Source: Jacaranda mimosifolia
Lineage: Eukaryota > Streptophyta > Magnoliopsida > Lamiales > Bignoniaceae
Length of the DNA: 64,000 nucleotides
NCBI GenBank assembly: GCA_018894105.1
Contig: CM032118.1
Location: 35,072,690-35,136,689 of the forward strand
Direction of reading: 5' to 3'
Part shown: piece by piece, positions 33,472 to 44,449 of the stretch
How the letters are laid out: each line of letters begins with the position of its first letter
How positions within the stretch are numbered: position 1 is the first letter of the stretch
Program-made: the position numbers and the translations under genes
Notes under the pieces: generated by a model
Databases searched by the model: none
What the model was told of the DNA's origin: nothing
The model's input: the letters and a program-made list of their open reading frames with translations, nothing else

Positions 33472-34089
33472 GATAGAATTTTTTTATTTATTTTGTAATT
33501 ACAAATTATAACTTTTAAAATTTAAAATTTAATACAAAATTAAATTTTCTTTCAAATTTTTGTTCCAATTATTTCTATTTTCTTGTATTATAATTGTATG
33601 TTATTTTATATACACGTATAAACATGTTACATGCATAATGAAATAAAATTTATTAAAAATATATTAAAAAATAATGATTTTCGATAGAATTTTGAGGGCT
33701 TTCTGACGAACATTATTATATAAAAAAAAATAATTATGATAATTATCTGTTGAAGATCCATTGACATTCCGTCGGCACAAGTAAAAAATAAAAAAGTATT
33801 AAATTTCAATCAAAAAGTAGACAGAACAATGTTAGAAACGTATACGACATACCGAACCATCGGAAAAGCATCGAAAATTTGACAGTTTGCCACAGTAAAA
33901 ATTCCATCACAAATTCAACGAAAATCTGTCGTAAAGTTTGAGATGATTGAGCACCAGACAGAAATCAGTCAGAAATTGATTTGCGATGAGGGTTTTTTCA
34001 ACAAGATAAATTTCATTGGATATTCGTCGGAAATTTGTTGTTCCATCATAAATCTGTTGGAAGCTGTTGGAAAATTTCGTCGGAAATGA

Positions 34090-34106
34090 CGAATTTTTTT
34101 GTAGTG
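34090..34106 (-). repeat. CACTA terminal inverted repeat (right end)
   Basis: Reverse complement CACTACAAAAAAATTCG. The expected 3-bp target duplication would be TTT on this side. Confidence 0.8.
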
Positions 34107-35636
34107 TTTTTTGCCAACATGGTAAAAAACCTATCTTAACAAGAATCCTGAATTTCAAAATATTCTGACATGTCAATTTAGATTTTTCAGCCATTTTTTT
34201 TAATTCCAGTGACAAATTGAATTAAATGTGTTAATTTTTTTATACTTATAGGATTAAATTTTTAATTGTATAAAATATAGGAAAAAATTAAAAATTGGAT
34301 AAATTTATAGGATGAAAAAATTAATTTTTCCTAACATAATATCAACAAAAAATATTAGTACAAATTGAAATGAAAGTTTTACGTTACCTACTTAGTTTAT
34401 GTTTCCCTATCCGAATCGGATATATTATTAATTAGTTACAGAAAACTATTGATAATAAATAAAGACATGGTTTTACAATTGGTAAATTTATTTGCAAATT
34501 TATAGATAAATCATATGATTTTACTCACATAATGCGTTTTATATCATCTTTTGTATATAATATGAAACATAATATTATCTAATTCTTAAAATTGCTAAAA
34601 TATAAATATTGATTAATAGGATAAATTACTACAATATAAAATAGAAAAATATTAGTACAAAATTTTTAACATACTTTATTCTTTTAGTTTATTATAGAAT
34701 ATGAAAATAGAATTATCTAGTACTTAGAATTACAAAAATTTGAATATTGATCAACATGTGAGATAATATAATATAAATAAATAAATGTGAGTACAACATG
34801 AAAAGAGTAGTTATATTTTGCCTACTTAATTGCATTCCTATGTTCGATTTGGGCATATGATTTAATTATAGAATTAAAACAATTCAATACAGCTAGATAA
34901 TAAATAATGACATGGTTTCACTGTTGAGAAATTTAATTACAAAATTTATTGTAAATCATATGATTTACTTATGTAAAATATTTAAATCACATTTAGTTAG
35001 AAAATGAAAGAAAATATTATCTATTACTTAGAATTACTATAATTTAGAGATTGATTAATAGGGTGGAGTACTAAAATATAAATAGAAAAATATTGATGTT
35101 GCACGAAAGTGGAGTAAGGTCATTTCCGATAGATAATTGTGCATCAGTTCGTTTTATCATAAACGCATACAGAGAAATTTTTAGCTTTTGAATATTCTTG
35201 AGTACTTACAGTTTTTTTCTTCATGGACTTAATCCCATTAGAGTTTTACTACCCTTTTTCATGGGCTAATTTTTCCTTAGGCTCTTTAGTACTTTTTAGT
35301 TAATTAGCTAATTTAATCCATTGAACCTTTTTTAGTTTATTTATCATATTGCTCTTGTGGTCAAAATTGTCTACATCAAATATTATTACAAAATGTAGGA
35401 GATGTTAAACAAAATTAGATGTTAAATAAAAAGGCTAAACAAACTAAAAAGGATAATAAAAATATTTGATTTAAAAGGGGACAATTATTCTATTTTTTTC
35501 TTTATTTTATTTGCCAGAATGGACCAACACTTATCATAATATATAGATATACATGACGTTAGGCAAAAACTAAAAAATTAGAATCCTTGAAAATATCCCA
35601 ACTTTACTTCTCTAGTAAAAATTGAGAAAAATAATT
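34107..35636. repeat. AT-rich intergenic DNA with a diverged duplication of about 430 bp
   Basis: Blocks in 34381-34810 recur about 433 bases later (34814-35110): ATAATAAATAA(A/T)GACATGGTTT, AAATCATATGATTT and GATTGATTAATAGG. Weaker copies are at 16490-16770. No coding potential. From 35150 to 35636 I see nothing recognisable. Confidence 0.55.
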
Positions 35637-35644
35637 TAAGCGGT

Positions 35645-36268
35645 AAGGCTATAAATAGATATTCAAAAATTCATTAACTGTTCGTATCTGAATCCGTTTA
35701 CATGGCATGCTATTCATATCCGTTTAAAGTTCTGTTAGATATATCCATTTATATATTCGATTATCTGTAATTCAATTAAATTCATTATTTGTATTCGATA
35801 AATAATATTTAAAAAATTATTGTATATAATATATATTAATCTTTTATATATTTTAATATATAAATAATATTTAAAAAAATTGTCTTATATAATATATTAT
35901 TATACATAACAAATTATTTTTATTTTTTCAATATGAAATCTCACATTGTGCTATTTCTTCAACAAATTATTTTTCCTAGATTTTATTGTTCTATTTATTT
36001 GATTACTTTAATTTTAATGAAATTTATTAGAAAAAATATATATTTTATTATAGGTTAACAGATTCGGATATTCAGATATTTGTAAATAGATATTCGGATA
36101 TTTATAAACGGATGTATCCTAATAATTATAATCGAATACAGATATATCAAAATTTGGTTAATATCCGGCGAATACGGGTTCGGATGTTATTATAAAATAT
36201 TAGACAAATATGGATACAGATACGAATACAGTTTATCCAATCCATTTAATATCCGTTTACAACCGTAC
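35645..36268. mobile_element. hAT-type non-autonomous element (624 bp)
   Basis: Flanks TAAGCGGT (35637-35644) and TAAGTGGT (36269-36276) form an 8-bp target duplication with one mismatch, the hAT size. Ends resemble each other in inverted orientation (CTATAAATAGATATT versus TTGTAAACGGATATT). Repeats of GGATAT and TATCCG fill both subterminal regions. No transposase. A partial copy is at 50190-50449. Confidence 0.72.
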
Positions 36269-36457
36269 TAAGTGGTTTATAAATACACAACAAAATTGAT
36301 CAACAATAGAAGTGTTATGCTTTAGCATAGTTATTCTTTTTCGTTTTTCTAAATTACATATGATGTTTTTTATTTAAATACACATGCATATTAAGAATTT
36401 GTTGGGGTTCGAATCTTGAACCTTATACTTATATATGTTAGGACAATATCACAAAGT

Positions 36458-37170
36458 ATTGAAACAGATCATGCCAAGCTAGGCTTATTCTTAAATAGGC
36501 TAGGCCTATTATGCAAATAATAAACCTGAGTTCGGTTTGTAATCCATGATAGACTTTTTTAAGGTTTGATATGGTTTTTTTTAATAAATTATAAAGTCGT
36601 AATTTGCCATGAAAACTACCTAAAAGTCTATTTTTTATTAAGGTTTCAATTAGACTTAAATATTACATAAATTTAAGCTTTTAATAGGCTCAAATTTGTA
36701 ATAAAGGTTAATATATCTAATTGTTTAATAGGCCCGAAAGTTATACAAATCATGGAAATATATATAAATAACAATAACCAAAAAGATAAATATCAAATAC
36801 ATAGTTATGAAAGTTAAGATTCAAGTACAAGCTATAGATAGTTGTATATAAACACAAGTTATATGGATATAGAACCTAAAAATAAAATTAAAAAAAAATT
36901 GTTTTCATGAAATGTTGATAATAATAAAAGCTATTTTCTATTAACTTATTAATATTTAATATAAATATAATTATTTTATATCATATAAAGAATGATAAAT
37001 AGGCTAGCCTTCTAAGTTTTGCGAGCTTTTACAAAAAATTTGAAGCCTAGGCTCTTTAATTAGAAAAGCTTTTTCTCAAGTCTTAACTTTATCTTTTTAT
37101 TAAATAGGTGCCTCATTAGATTATATGTAGATTAGGTCATAGGCCTATGACGAACAATCTAATCTATCTC
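36458..37170. mobile_element. Probable MITE with AGGCCTA-type inverted motifs
   Basis: CTAGGCTTATTCTTAAATAGGC near the left and AAATAGGCTAGCC...AAGCCTAGGCTC and TAGGCCTATGACG near the right resemble the ends of a common plant hAT-like MITE family. Exact ends and target duplication not resolved. Confidence 0.4.
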
Positions 37171-37306
37171 ATCTGTGAATATTATTGACAACCTGATAAC
37201 TCAACTTTAAATTATGAAATGTACAAGTTGATAGGTTTTACCATTAGGCACTCATTTTGTACAGGCAGTCCACTTTAATGTTCAAAGAGGTTATTTGAAA
37301 TACTTT

Positions 37307-37735
37307 GGCCTTGTTTGTTTGTAAATTATCAAAATATTTTTCAACTTTTAAAATATAAACAAATAATTCATTACATTCTCTAATTCCACTATCCAAAATA
37401 TACATATAAAGGCCCAAAAAACCCTCACAACTTATTTCCTACCCATTTTCAAATGTCTAACCCTCTTATTTTTTGTCCCCCCTACTCAATCTATATATAC
37501 ACATACATAAATAATTTTAAAATATCAATTTACCTTACTAACCCAACAAAAAAGTTATTGATGTAATATCTTGTCTCCACCAAAAACACAAACAAACAAA
37601 TAATTTTTTCTCAATTCATTCCCACCTACAACGCAAAACACAACAAACAATTATTACATTCTCTAATCTCACTTTCCAAAAATAATTTTACCAAAACATT
37701 TTGACAAAATGCTCCAATTCATAAACAAACAAGCC
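37307..37735. mobile_element. MITE with GGCCTTGTTTGTTTGT ends (429 bp)
   Basis: The left end GGCCTTGTTTGTTTGTAAAT matches the reverse complement of the right end (GGCTTGTTTGTTTATGAATT) with few differences. The inner sequence repeats ATTACATTCTCTAAT twice. No coding potential. Target duplication ambiguous (TTT on both sides). Confidence 0.7.
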
Positions 37736-38815
37736 TTTTGTGATGGATTACATTGATTGCACATTCATTGGCCGATTTTACTAGGTGACCTCGCCTCAAG
37801 TGTCTTATTATCATCTCTAACTATTTTAAATACTTTTGGTATTTGTTCAAAAATGAAAGTAATTTAGGTATGTGTCACTACCTAATGAAATTGCACAACT
37901 CTATACCTCGCATGATGGATTCTTTCTTCGCCAAATTTCTTCCACGTGGATTACACTACGTTGATCCATTGAACAATTGAACACCAATCACCAAATCAGT
38001 GGGACCACCTAAGCCGACATTGTAATATGTTTAGGATTTACTGAAGTCCGATTTAAAAATGAATTTTGAGCCTAATTCACTTTAAAAGTTAGTTTAAAAG
38101 ATGTGTATTGTCAAAAATCATACATGAAAATCACTATACCAATGTTGGAGACTAACACACTCGGTGCATGTTCAAAAATGAATATTTGAATTGTAAAATA
38201 ATATGAAATGAGTGGTTCAGCAACACTTAGTAACCTAATATCGGGAATGAACTATATTTAAAAAATAAAACTTGAATCTGACTGACTCTAAAAATTAATT
38301 CAAAATATGAGGATTATCTAAAGTCATATATAAAAACCACTATTTATTTATTTCTCATATATGAACACCAACAAATCCTCATGTCCAAATCATTAAATAA
38401 TAATTTGTTGGGACTCTTCTTCGGGGTGGCAGGATTGGCAAGTGAATTTCTGACAAATTTGCCGACTAGCAAACAAAAATTTTACCCAATTAGCATGTGG
38501 GGTCTTAACTTCTACTATTATCAAGAAGCCTTCCCTACCATTGGAAGAACACCAATTAACAAATGATAAATCTCTTTGTCCCTCTGCATACACCCTGTGA
38601 ATCTCACGAAAAAATCTCCAACTTCTGTGCGTGGGTTGCCCTTTTTTTATATTATCAACTCATCAGTTGGTTGGCCTTTATTGTAGCTTCCATACTGCCA
38701 ATCTTACTGAAAGTGATGCGACCATAAGTAATTAAGAATCCTGCTTGTTAAAGCCTAGGGCACTCCAAGAATTTGCAGAACACAGAAAACCGAGAAATTA
38801 TCCCACTCTGCTTTA
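37736..38815 (+). other. Upstream region of the P450 gene
   Basis: It holds an imperfect direct repeat (about 38050-38140 and 38260-38345, offset roughly 215 bases) and no other gene. The only TATA-like sequence close to the gene is TTTTTTATATTATC (38643-38656), about 165 bases before the start codon. Short open frames at 38381-38593 look accidental. Confidence 0.5.
38643..38656 (+). promoter_or_regulatory. Candidate TATA box of the P450 gene
   Basis: TTTTTTATATTATC lies about 160-170 bases upstream of the ATG at 38816, a plausible distance for a plant promoter with a leader of about 130 bases. Positional evidence only. Confidence 0.35.
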
Positions 38816-40321
38816 ATGGCTATCATCGCATATCCTAAGATTTTCTTGTTCGCCCTCACCATAATTTTCTTTGTTGTTTGGAGAAATAAAATCCGGAAAA
38901 AAAGCTTAGCGCCGACAAATTGGCTACTGGTTGGGATGCTGCCGGCGGTTATTCAAAATTGTCATCGGATCCATGCTTATGCAACAGAAGTTTTAAGTGA
39001 ATGTGGTGGCACGTTTGAGTTCAAAGGTCCCTGGTTTTGCAACATGGATATGTTGATTACTAGTGATCCTGCCAACATCCACCATATTTTCAGCAAAAAT
39101 TTCTCAAACTATCCAAAGGGTCCTGAATACAGGAAGATTTTCGAAATCTTGGGAGATGGAATTTTTAATGCTGATTTCGAATTGTGGCAGCTTCACAGGA
39201 GGACAACTCATTCATTCATGAGTCATGTGAAGTTCTACACTTTGTTGGAGAGGGCTGTTTGGCAAAATGTAGAAACTGGACTCCTGCCTGTTCTTGACCA
39301 TTTCTTGAAACAAGGGACTGAGGTCGATTTGCAAGACATTTTCCAGAGGTTCACTTTTGATAGTATCTGTAAATTGGTGTTAGAGTATGATCCTTGTAGC
39401 CTGGGTGTCAACTTGCCTTGCATTCCATGCGAGAAGGCGTTCAATGATGCCCTTGAAGCCCTGTTGTACAGGCATGTGCTGCCTGAGAGCATTTGGAAGT
39501 TGCAAAAATGGCTTCAAATTGGTAAAGAAAGGAAGCTTATTGAAGCTTGGAAGGCCTTTGATGAATTCATATATCCGCGTATTCCATCCAAGGATGGAGA
39601 GCAAAAGGATGGTTTCAACTTGCTAATAGCTTTTAGAAAGGCCTATGATGAAAAGAATGGTTCTTTAACTGATTCAAGAGACTTTCTCAGGGACACAGCG
39701 TTAAGTTTGATGCTTGCAGGTAGGGATACCACAAGTACTTGTCTCACATGGCTTTTCTGGCTAATTGCTAGAAACCCTTTAACGGAAATCAAGATCCGAG
39801 AAGAGATTCAGACGGAATTGCATTTGAAGGAGGATAAGAAATGGAGGTTCTTCGATGTAGAGGAGTCCCGCAAGCTAATATACCTCCATGGAGCTTTGTG
39901 CGAGTCTCTCAGGCTGTTCCCTCCAGTGGCTTTGGAGCACAAAGCTCCTATTCAACCTGATATTCTGCCGAGTGGTACTTACCTCCAAGAAAATACAAAA
40001 ATAATAGTTTCCTTCTACTCAACTGGAAGAACAGAGGCTATATGGGGAAAAGATTACCTAGAATTCAAGCCAGAGAGATGGATTTCACTCAGAGGAGGAA
40101 TCAAGCATGAGCCATCCTATAAGTTCCCAGCATTCAACGCAGGGCCGAGAACTTGTCTGGGTAAAGAAATGGCTTTCATTCAAATGAAAATGGTTGCTGC
40201 CACAATCATACATCATTACAACATTAAACTTGTGGAGGGTCATCCAGTATCTCCTCGTGACTCTGTCATACTTCAAGCCAAACATGGATTGAAGGTCCGA
40301 CTATCTAAAAGAAATGTCTGA
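38816..40321 (+). CDS. Cytochrome P450, CYP96A-like (mid-chain alkane / fatty acid hydroxylase family)
   Basis: A single uninterrupted frame of 501 residues, the usual length for this intronless clade. An N-terminal membrane anchor (about residues 4-22, IIAYPKIFLFALTIIFFVVW) is followed by a basic stop-transfer stretch (RNKIRKK) and the PTNW-LVGMLP hinge typical of CYP86/CYP96. P450 motifs: I-helix AGRDTTST (301-308), K-helix ESLR (363-366), PERW (419-422), heme loop FNAGPRTCLG (440-449) with ligand Cys447. All key residues are present, so it looks functional. Arabidopsis CYP96A15 (MAH1) makes secondary alcohols and ketones from cuticular wax alkanes at the ER; that role is inferred for this gene only from family membership. 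The start is the first ATG giving a full anchor. It is the only intact gene here, with transposons on both sides. Confidence 0.93.
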   Translation: MAIIAYPKIFLFALTIIFFVVWRNKIRKKSLAPTNWLLVGMLPAVIQNCHRIHAYATEVLSECGGTFEFKGPWFCNMDMLITSDPANIHHIFSKNFSNYPKGPEYRKIFEILGDGIFNADFELWQLHRRTTHSFMSHVKFYTLLERAVWQNVETGLLPVLDHFLKQGTEVDLQDIFQRFTFDSICKLVLEYDPCSLGVNLPCIPCEKAFNDALEALLYRHVLPESIWKLQKWLQIGKERKLIEAWKAFDEFIYPRIPSKDGEQKDGFNLLIAFRKAYDEKNGSLTDSRDFLRDTALSLMLAGRDTTSTCLTWLFWLIARNPLTEIKIREEIQTELHLKEDKKWRFFDVEESRKLIYLHGALCESLRLFPPVALEHKAPIQPDILPSGTYLQENTKIIVSFYSTGRTEAIWGKDYLEFKPERWISLRGGIKHEPSYKFPAFNAGPRTCLGKEMAFIQMKMVAATIIHHYNIKLVEGHPVSPRDSVILQAKHGLKVRLSKRNV

Positions 40322-40416
40322 ATATTAATGACTAAGGTGATTCCGGTCCTATCTGAACAATTGTAACCATTTAAAGTTACTTTCTTCCCTGTAAAAATCA
40401 GCTATATATATGATGA

Positions 40417-40422
40417 AATAAA
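40417..40422 (+). terminator. Poly(A) signal of the P450 gene
   Basis: AATAAA 96 bases after the stop codon, preceded by a T-rich stretch and TATATA. It is a good near-upstream element for plant 3'-end formation. Confidence 0.6.
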
Positions 40423-40777
40423 GAAATGTCCATATTAGTATATGTACAATCTCAACTTCAGCATAATTAGTTTTCGGGTGGATGCTTTGGCTGGCAGTTT
40501 GGTTTGGTACTTTTCTAATGGATAAGCTAAGTAACTGAGATTTGAAGCCAATGATGAAAACAAAACTTAATGATATTTTCAGTTTGCATAAAGAAAACCT
40601 TTCTAATGTTAAAACCATTTCTTAGAGCTGTTGGCTAAGTTGGCTGCTACTTTTAATCTGAAGTTCCAATTAAGTTGAAGATGCTCCTAAGAGAAACCTT
40701 TTTGTTTTAACTGAAAAATCTCTATTCTAAATTTGTATTTTATTTTTGTTGAACATTGTAGGTTAACATCAAGTGCA
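40423..40777. other. P450 3' flank
   Basis: Unremarkable AT-rich DNA. No gene or repeat recognised. Confidence 0.5.
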
Positions 40778-40954
40778 TAAAATATTGGGTTAATTATCCA
40801 GACCCCGTAAGATTTGGCCTAATTATCCAAAAGTCCACATATTTAACGAAATTACAAATACTCCTGATGCTGATGGTCTAGTGTTAAATCAGACAATTTT
40901 TGTAAAATATCCAAATTACCCTTAGCTAAATTAAAAAGAAAAAGAAAAAAAATG

Positions 40955-42572
40955 GTGAATTACAGCTACCATCCTTGAGGTTTGGTGTAATTACGAAAAG
41001 GTCCTCTTTTTTAAAAAATTACAAAAACCCCCCTAAAATGACAAACCTAATTGTAATATGGATGGAATTTGTGGAATGTCCAAAATATCCCTAACAGAAA
41101 AGTAATTAAAAAGAATAAAAAATGCTAAAAATTAATTTGATGACTAAAGTCTTAAATGCCCCTGTACGTATCGCGATACATTAAAATTTTTAATTATGCT
41201 AAATAGTTATATATCTAAAATAATTTATTTATATAATTAAATTTATTTAATAATATTAAATGATAAATATATTTGTTAGTTGAGTTACATATTAAATATT
41301 ATTTGTTCAAATAGTTAATATAACTACAATAATTAATAAAATTTAGTTAAGGTAAATACCTCTTTATGTAGATGAATTTAAAATATTTTACCTATATAAT
41401 TAAATTTATTTAATATTATTAAATACTAAATATATTTATTAATTGAGTAACACATTAAATACTATTAAACTAGTAATATATAATTGAATTGAATTGAATT
41501 AAATTATTTATTAAAATAATAATCATATTTAAAATAAAGAGATTTTAAATAATTAAATTATTTATTCAAATAATTAATATATCTAAAATAATTAATAAAA
41601 TTTAGTTAAATTTATTAATTAATTAAAAAACAATAAATAAAAAATAAAAGCTATATTAATTGAGAATATAAGTAAAAAAATTTAAATATATGTATTTTTA
41701 GTTAAATTGTTTAAATAAAAAAAGATAATTTTTTTAAATTTAATTGTGTTATTTAATAAAATAATAATCATTCTAAAATAAAGATATTTAAAATAATTAA
41801 ATTAATATTTATTCGAATAATTAATGAAATTTAGTTAAATTTACTAATTGATTAAAAACACAATAAATAAAAATTTAAATACAATATTAGTTAGGTATAA
41901 ATAAGTAAAAGAATTTAAATATATATTTTAAACTAAATTATTTATTAATTAAACAATAATTGTTTTTGTTACAATAATCCCTCCCACCCTTCTTTTTCTT
42001 CTGTCGGCCTGCCATGGCCAGCGGCTTCTGCCCATGGCAGCTAGAAGTTATCAGGCAGGCAGCCAATGGCTTGTTGCTGCCACAAGCAATACGTTGTGCT
42101 ACTACTGCAGCAGCACTCCAGCGGCTGCCATGGCCAGATCTGGCAGAGTTGGGGAAGGGTGGTGGGCGGGGTGTTTTTTTGTGTATATATATACATGTAT
42201 GGATATTTTTTATTCAAAATATATATGTATATATACATTATATTATATATGTATGTATATGTATATAAAATATTTTTACATCTTTATATATATATATTGT
42301 TAAGATTTAGGACATTTTTTGTATTTTTATTAAGGTTTTAGGGCATTTTTATACTTTCAACCAATCAATTTATCAACCAAATTACCTGAAGGGCATTTAT
42401 GAAATTTCACATGTCATTTTTAATGAAAATTTGAAAAACCCTAACTGCGATTAACGGCTAGACTAAATTGTTGGACGATGACAAACTTTAAGGGGAATTT
42501 TGTAATTTAAAAAAAAAAAAGGACCTTTTTGTAATTACACTAAATCTCAGGAGTGGTCGCCATAATTCACCC
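40955..42572. mobile_element. Inner foldback/MULE-type element (1618 bp) nested in the outer one
   Basis: Left GGTGAATTACAGCTACC and reverse-complemented right GGGTGAATTATGGCGACC begin inverted repeats of about 90 bases sharing GTGTAATTAC(G/A)AAAAGGTCC. A target duplication cannot be read because both flanks are poly(A)-like. The body is mostly AT-rich (41170-41980), with a GC-rich island at 42005-42180. Confidence 0.75.
42005..42180 (+). other. GC-rich island in the inner element (possible captured exon)
   Basis: A block of about 175 bases rich in CCATGGC, GCAGC and CTGCC lies inside DNA of very low GC. It is open in more than one frame (one encodes MASGFCPWQLEVIRQAANGL...). I recognise no protein. 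Such islands in MULEs are often captured host sequence. Confidence 0.4.
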
Positions 42573-42599
42573 AAAACAAGAAAAGAAAGAAATGTAGAA

Positions 42600-43860
42600 T
42601 GACTAAAATAACTATGACATTACAAAATGACCAAAATGCTCAGCAAGTGGTGGTAAAATTGGAAGAAGATTGCCTTCTTCACCCATTCCATTTTGTTACT
42701 TTGGAGAAAAATGAAAGAAACTCTCCAAGTTCTGTAGAAGATCGATTGACCTATATTTTCACCACCAAACTCCTTTCCAAACTCGCCACTTTTCAGTTTT
42801 CACTCCATTTCCATTGTGACAGGTGTTCAGTGGACTCTCCCAAATTTAAAGTCGTTTAAAAAATAATAGGGTTTTGAAGTTTGATAAAAATCTATTTTTT
42901 ACTTCCAAAATGTGTATTTTTTGTTAGATCTTGTAAGTAGGTTACGTATTTCTTCATATTTTGTGAAAAGAAGCGATTTATTTTTTTGAATTTTATAGTA
43001 ATATATGGATTTTTTTTTTGTATTTATTTCGAGTTATTTTATTTTTCTATTAAAAAAAGAAGAAGTTTAATCGGTAGTTTTAGACATTTTTCAGTTCGGG
43101 CATGTTGATAGATTTCAGTTTTTTCATGAATGATGAGTGGTAAAAGTCTTGTCCGACATTGGTATATTGTAATGTTTAGAAAACCAAAAGGAGGGAAATG
43201 TAATGTTTTATTGAATTTTACATCATGCTTTTTCTTCAAACAATTTTTTTTTTTTGTTTTTGTTTTAAATGGGTTCTTGATCTTTTAACATTTTTGTCCA
43301 TTACCTTAACTCCACTTACAAGATTGAAAATATAGATTTTGAAGTATACACGCGATATATACCGAGACATATATGAATTTTAATATTTGTTGATTAATCT
43401 TTTACTTTCTTTTTGCATAGAAGAAGTGATCAATTTGTCTAGTTTGATGATAACACTCTTTGGCTGAAATATTGAGACAAATGAAGAAGAAAAAGAAGGC
43501 TAAAACTAACTCCACATCTGCCAAGGAACCTGTGCAGTTGGGGGGTGGAAGACAATCTAGAGTTGCTTATGCCTGTATTTGTTGATTGTGTTGTTTACTG
43601 AAAAACTATTATGATGTCTATTGTTTTACTGGATTGGGACGATTTTATTGGCCTTTTATGATTATGGTTGGATTATGTCACTATTTTTGTTGCCTTAAAT
43701 GACAGTATTTATGGAGTTTTTGGTGATAGTCTACCTATATTTTTGTAAGTATTTGGATTATCAATCTGTCAAACTCCAAATATTTGAAGGATTGAAATGT
43801 AAAGCTGTAACAATATTTATCATTGTTATATAATGTTAGTCTTTCTTTTAAACAGGTTCT
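42600..43860 (+). other. Possible captured, spliced transcript unit (Pack-MULE cargo)
   Basis: A strong donor (CTT/GTAAGTAG at 42931) and an acceptor after a T-rich tract (CTTTTTGCATAG, 43420-43421) delimit a 490-base candidate intron. The following exon contains a 34-codon frame (43481-43585) with a lysine-rich start MKKKKKAKTNSTSAKEP, then TGA. Upstream, 42599-42859 is open for 86 codons. I do not recognise a product. Alternative: chance splice sites in AT-rich DNA. Confidence 0.35.
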
Positions 43861-44449
43861 AGCATTTTTTTGCAAATTTTAGGGCGTATATACAATGTGC
43901 CAAATTTTTATTGTAGAGTTATATTGTGATATTCAACTTATGTAATCTTCTGATTTTTCGAGAGGTAAAACTAATATTTTGCAAATTACCAAAAAAAGAA
44001 TTACATTAAAAAGCAAAATCAAACATTAAAAAAAAAAAAACTATTAGAATATTTGTCAAACTACTAGTTGCAATAGCTTACAAAAGAATTAACAAATAAA
44101 ACCTTATAGTCTCAGAAATATTACAAATAGGTCCAAGTGCATTTTTATCTCAAAAGTAACCACAATAGTAATCAAAGAGCATTTTTGGATTTTCATGTAA
44201 ATTTTTTGATGACGTCAGGATTTTTTTTAACGAGCACTAACAAGTTTTGAAAAAAGTAAGATGAAACGAAACATTAAGGAAGTATTTGTACTTTTGTTAA
44301 ATCCGTGAATTTTTCAATAATTAAATAGACTAAACTTCAAGGGAGCATCTTGAGTAATTAACCCTAAAATATTTTATGTTTTGGCAAATTTTAGTTGAAT
44401 CGTGTGGAAGACCCTAGGTTCATGCTTTTGCAATTTCCATGCTTTGCAC

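Larger units (their letters stand above)
29796..34106 (+). mobile_element. CACTA (En/Spm) element, left end missing or degenerate
   Basis: The right end, reverse-complemented, reads CACTACAAAAAAATTCGTC, the classic CACTA terminus. It is followed inward by subterminal repeats of TTTCCGACGAAA type (33800-34106). Related repeats (TTCTGACGGAATTTCC) occur at 29865-29905, so the element begins near 29796, but I find no CACTA left terminus; element E sits at that point. The body carries an accessory transposase-type gene in the plus direction. The main transposase (tnp2/TNPD) is absent. Confidence 0.75.
40787..44364. mobile_element. Outer Mutator-like element (3578 bp) with perfect 9-bp target duplication
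   Basis: The left end GGGTTAATTATCCAGACCCC and the reverse complement of the right end (GGGTTAATTACTCAAGATGC) are terminal inverted repeats extending weakly to about 85 bases. Flanks are both TAAAATATT (40778-40786 and 44365-44373), a perfect 9-bp duplication diagnostic of MULEs. No transposase found. A second, smaller MULE-type element (40955-42572) is nested inside. The remaining interior (42573-44090) looks like a captured transcript unit. Confidence 0.88.

Noticed and set aside
38381..38593. Overlapping short frames upstream of the P450 (61 and 66 codons)
   Set aside because: No homology recognised, opposite strands overlap, and the sequence is promoter-proximal AT-rich DNA.
42014..42341. 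Four overlapping frames of 65-91 codons near 42014-42341
   Set aside because: They read through TATATG repeats and a GC-rich island inside a MULE. No protein family is recognisable.
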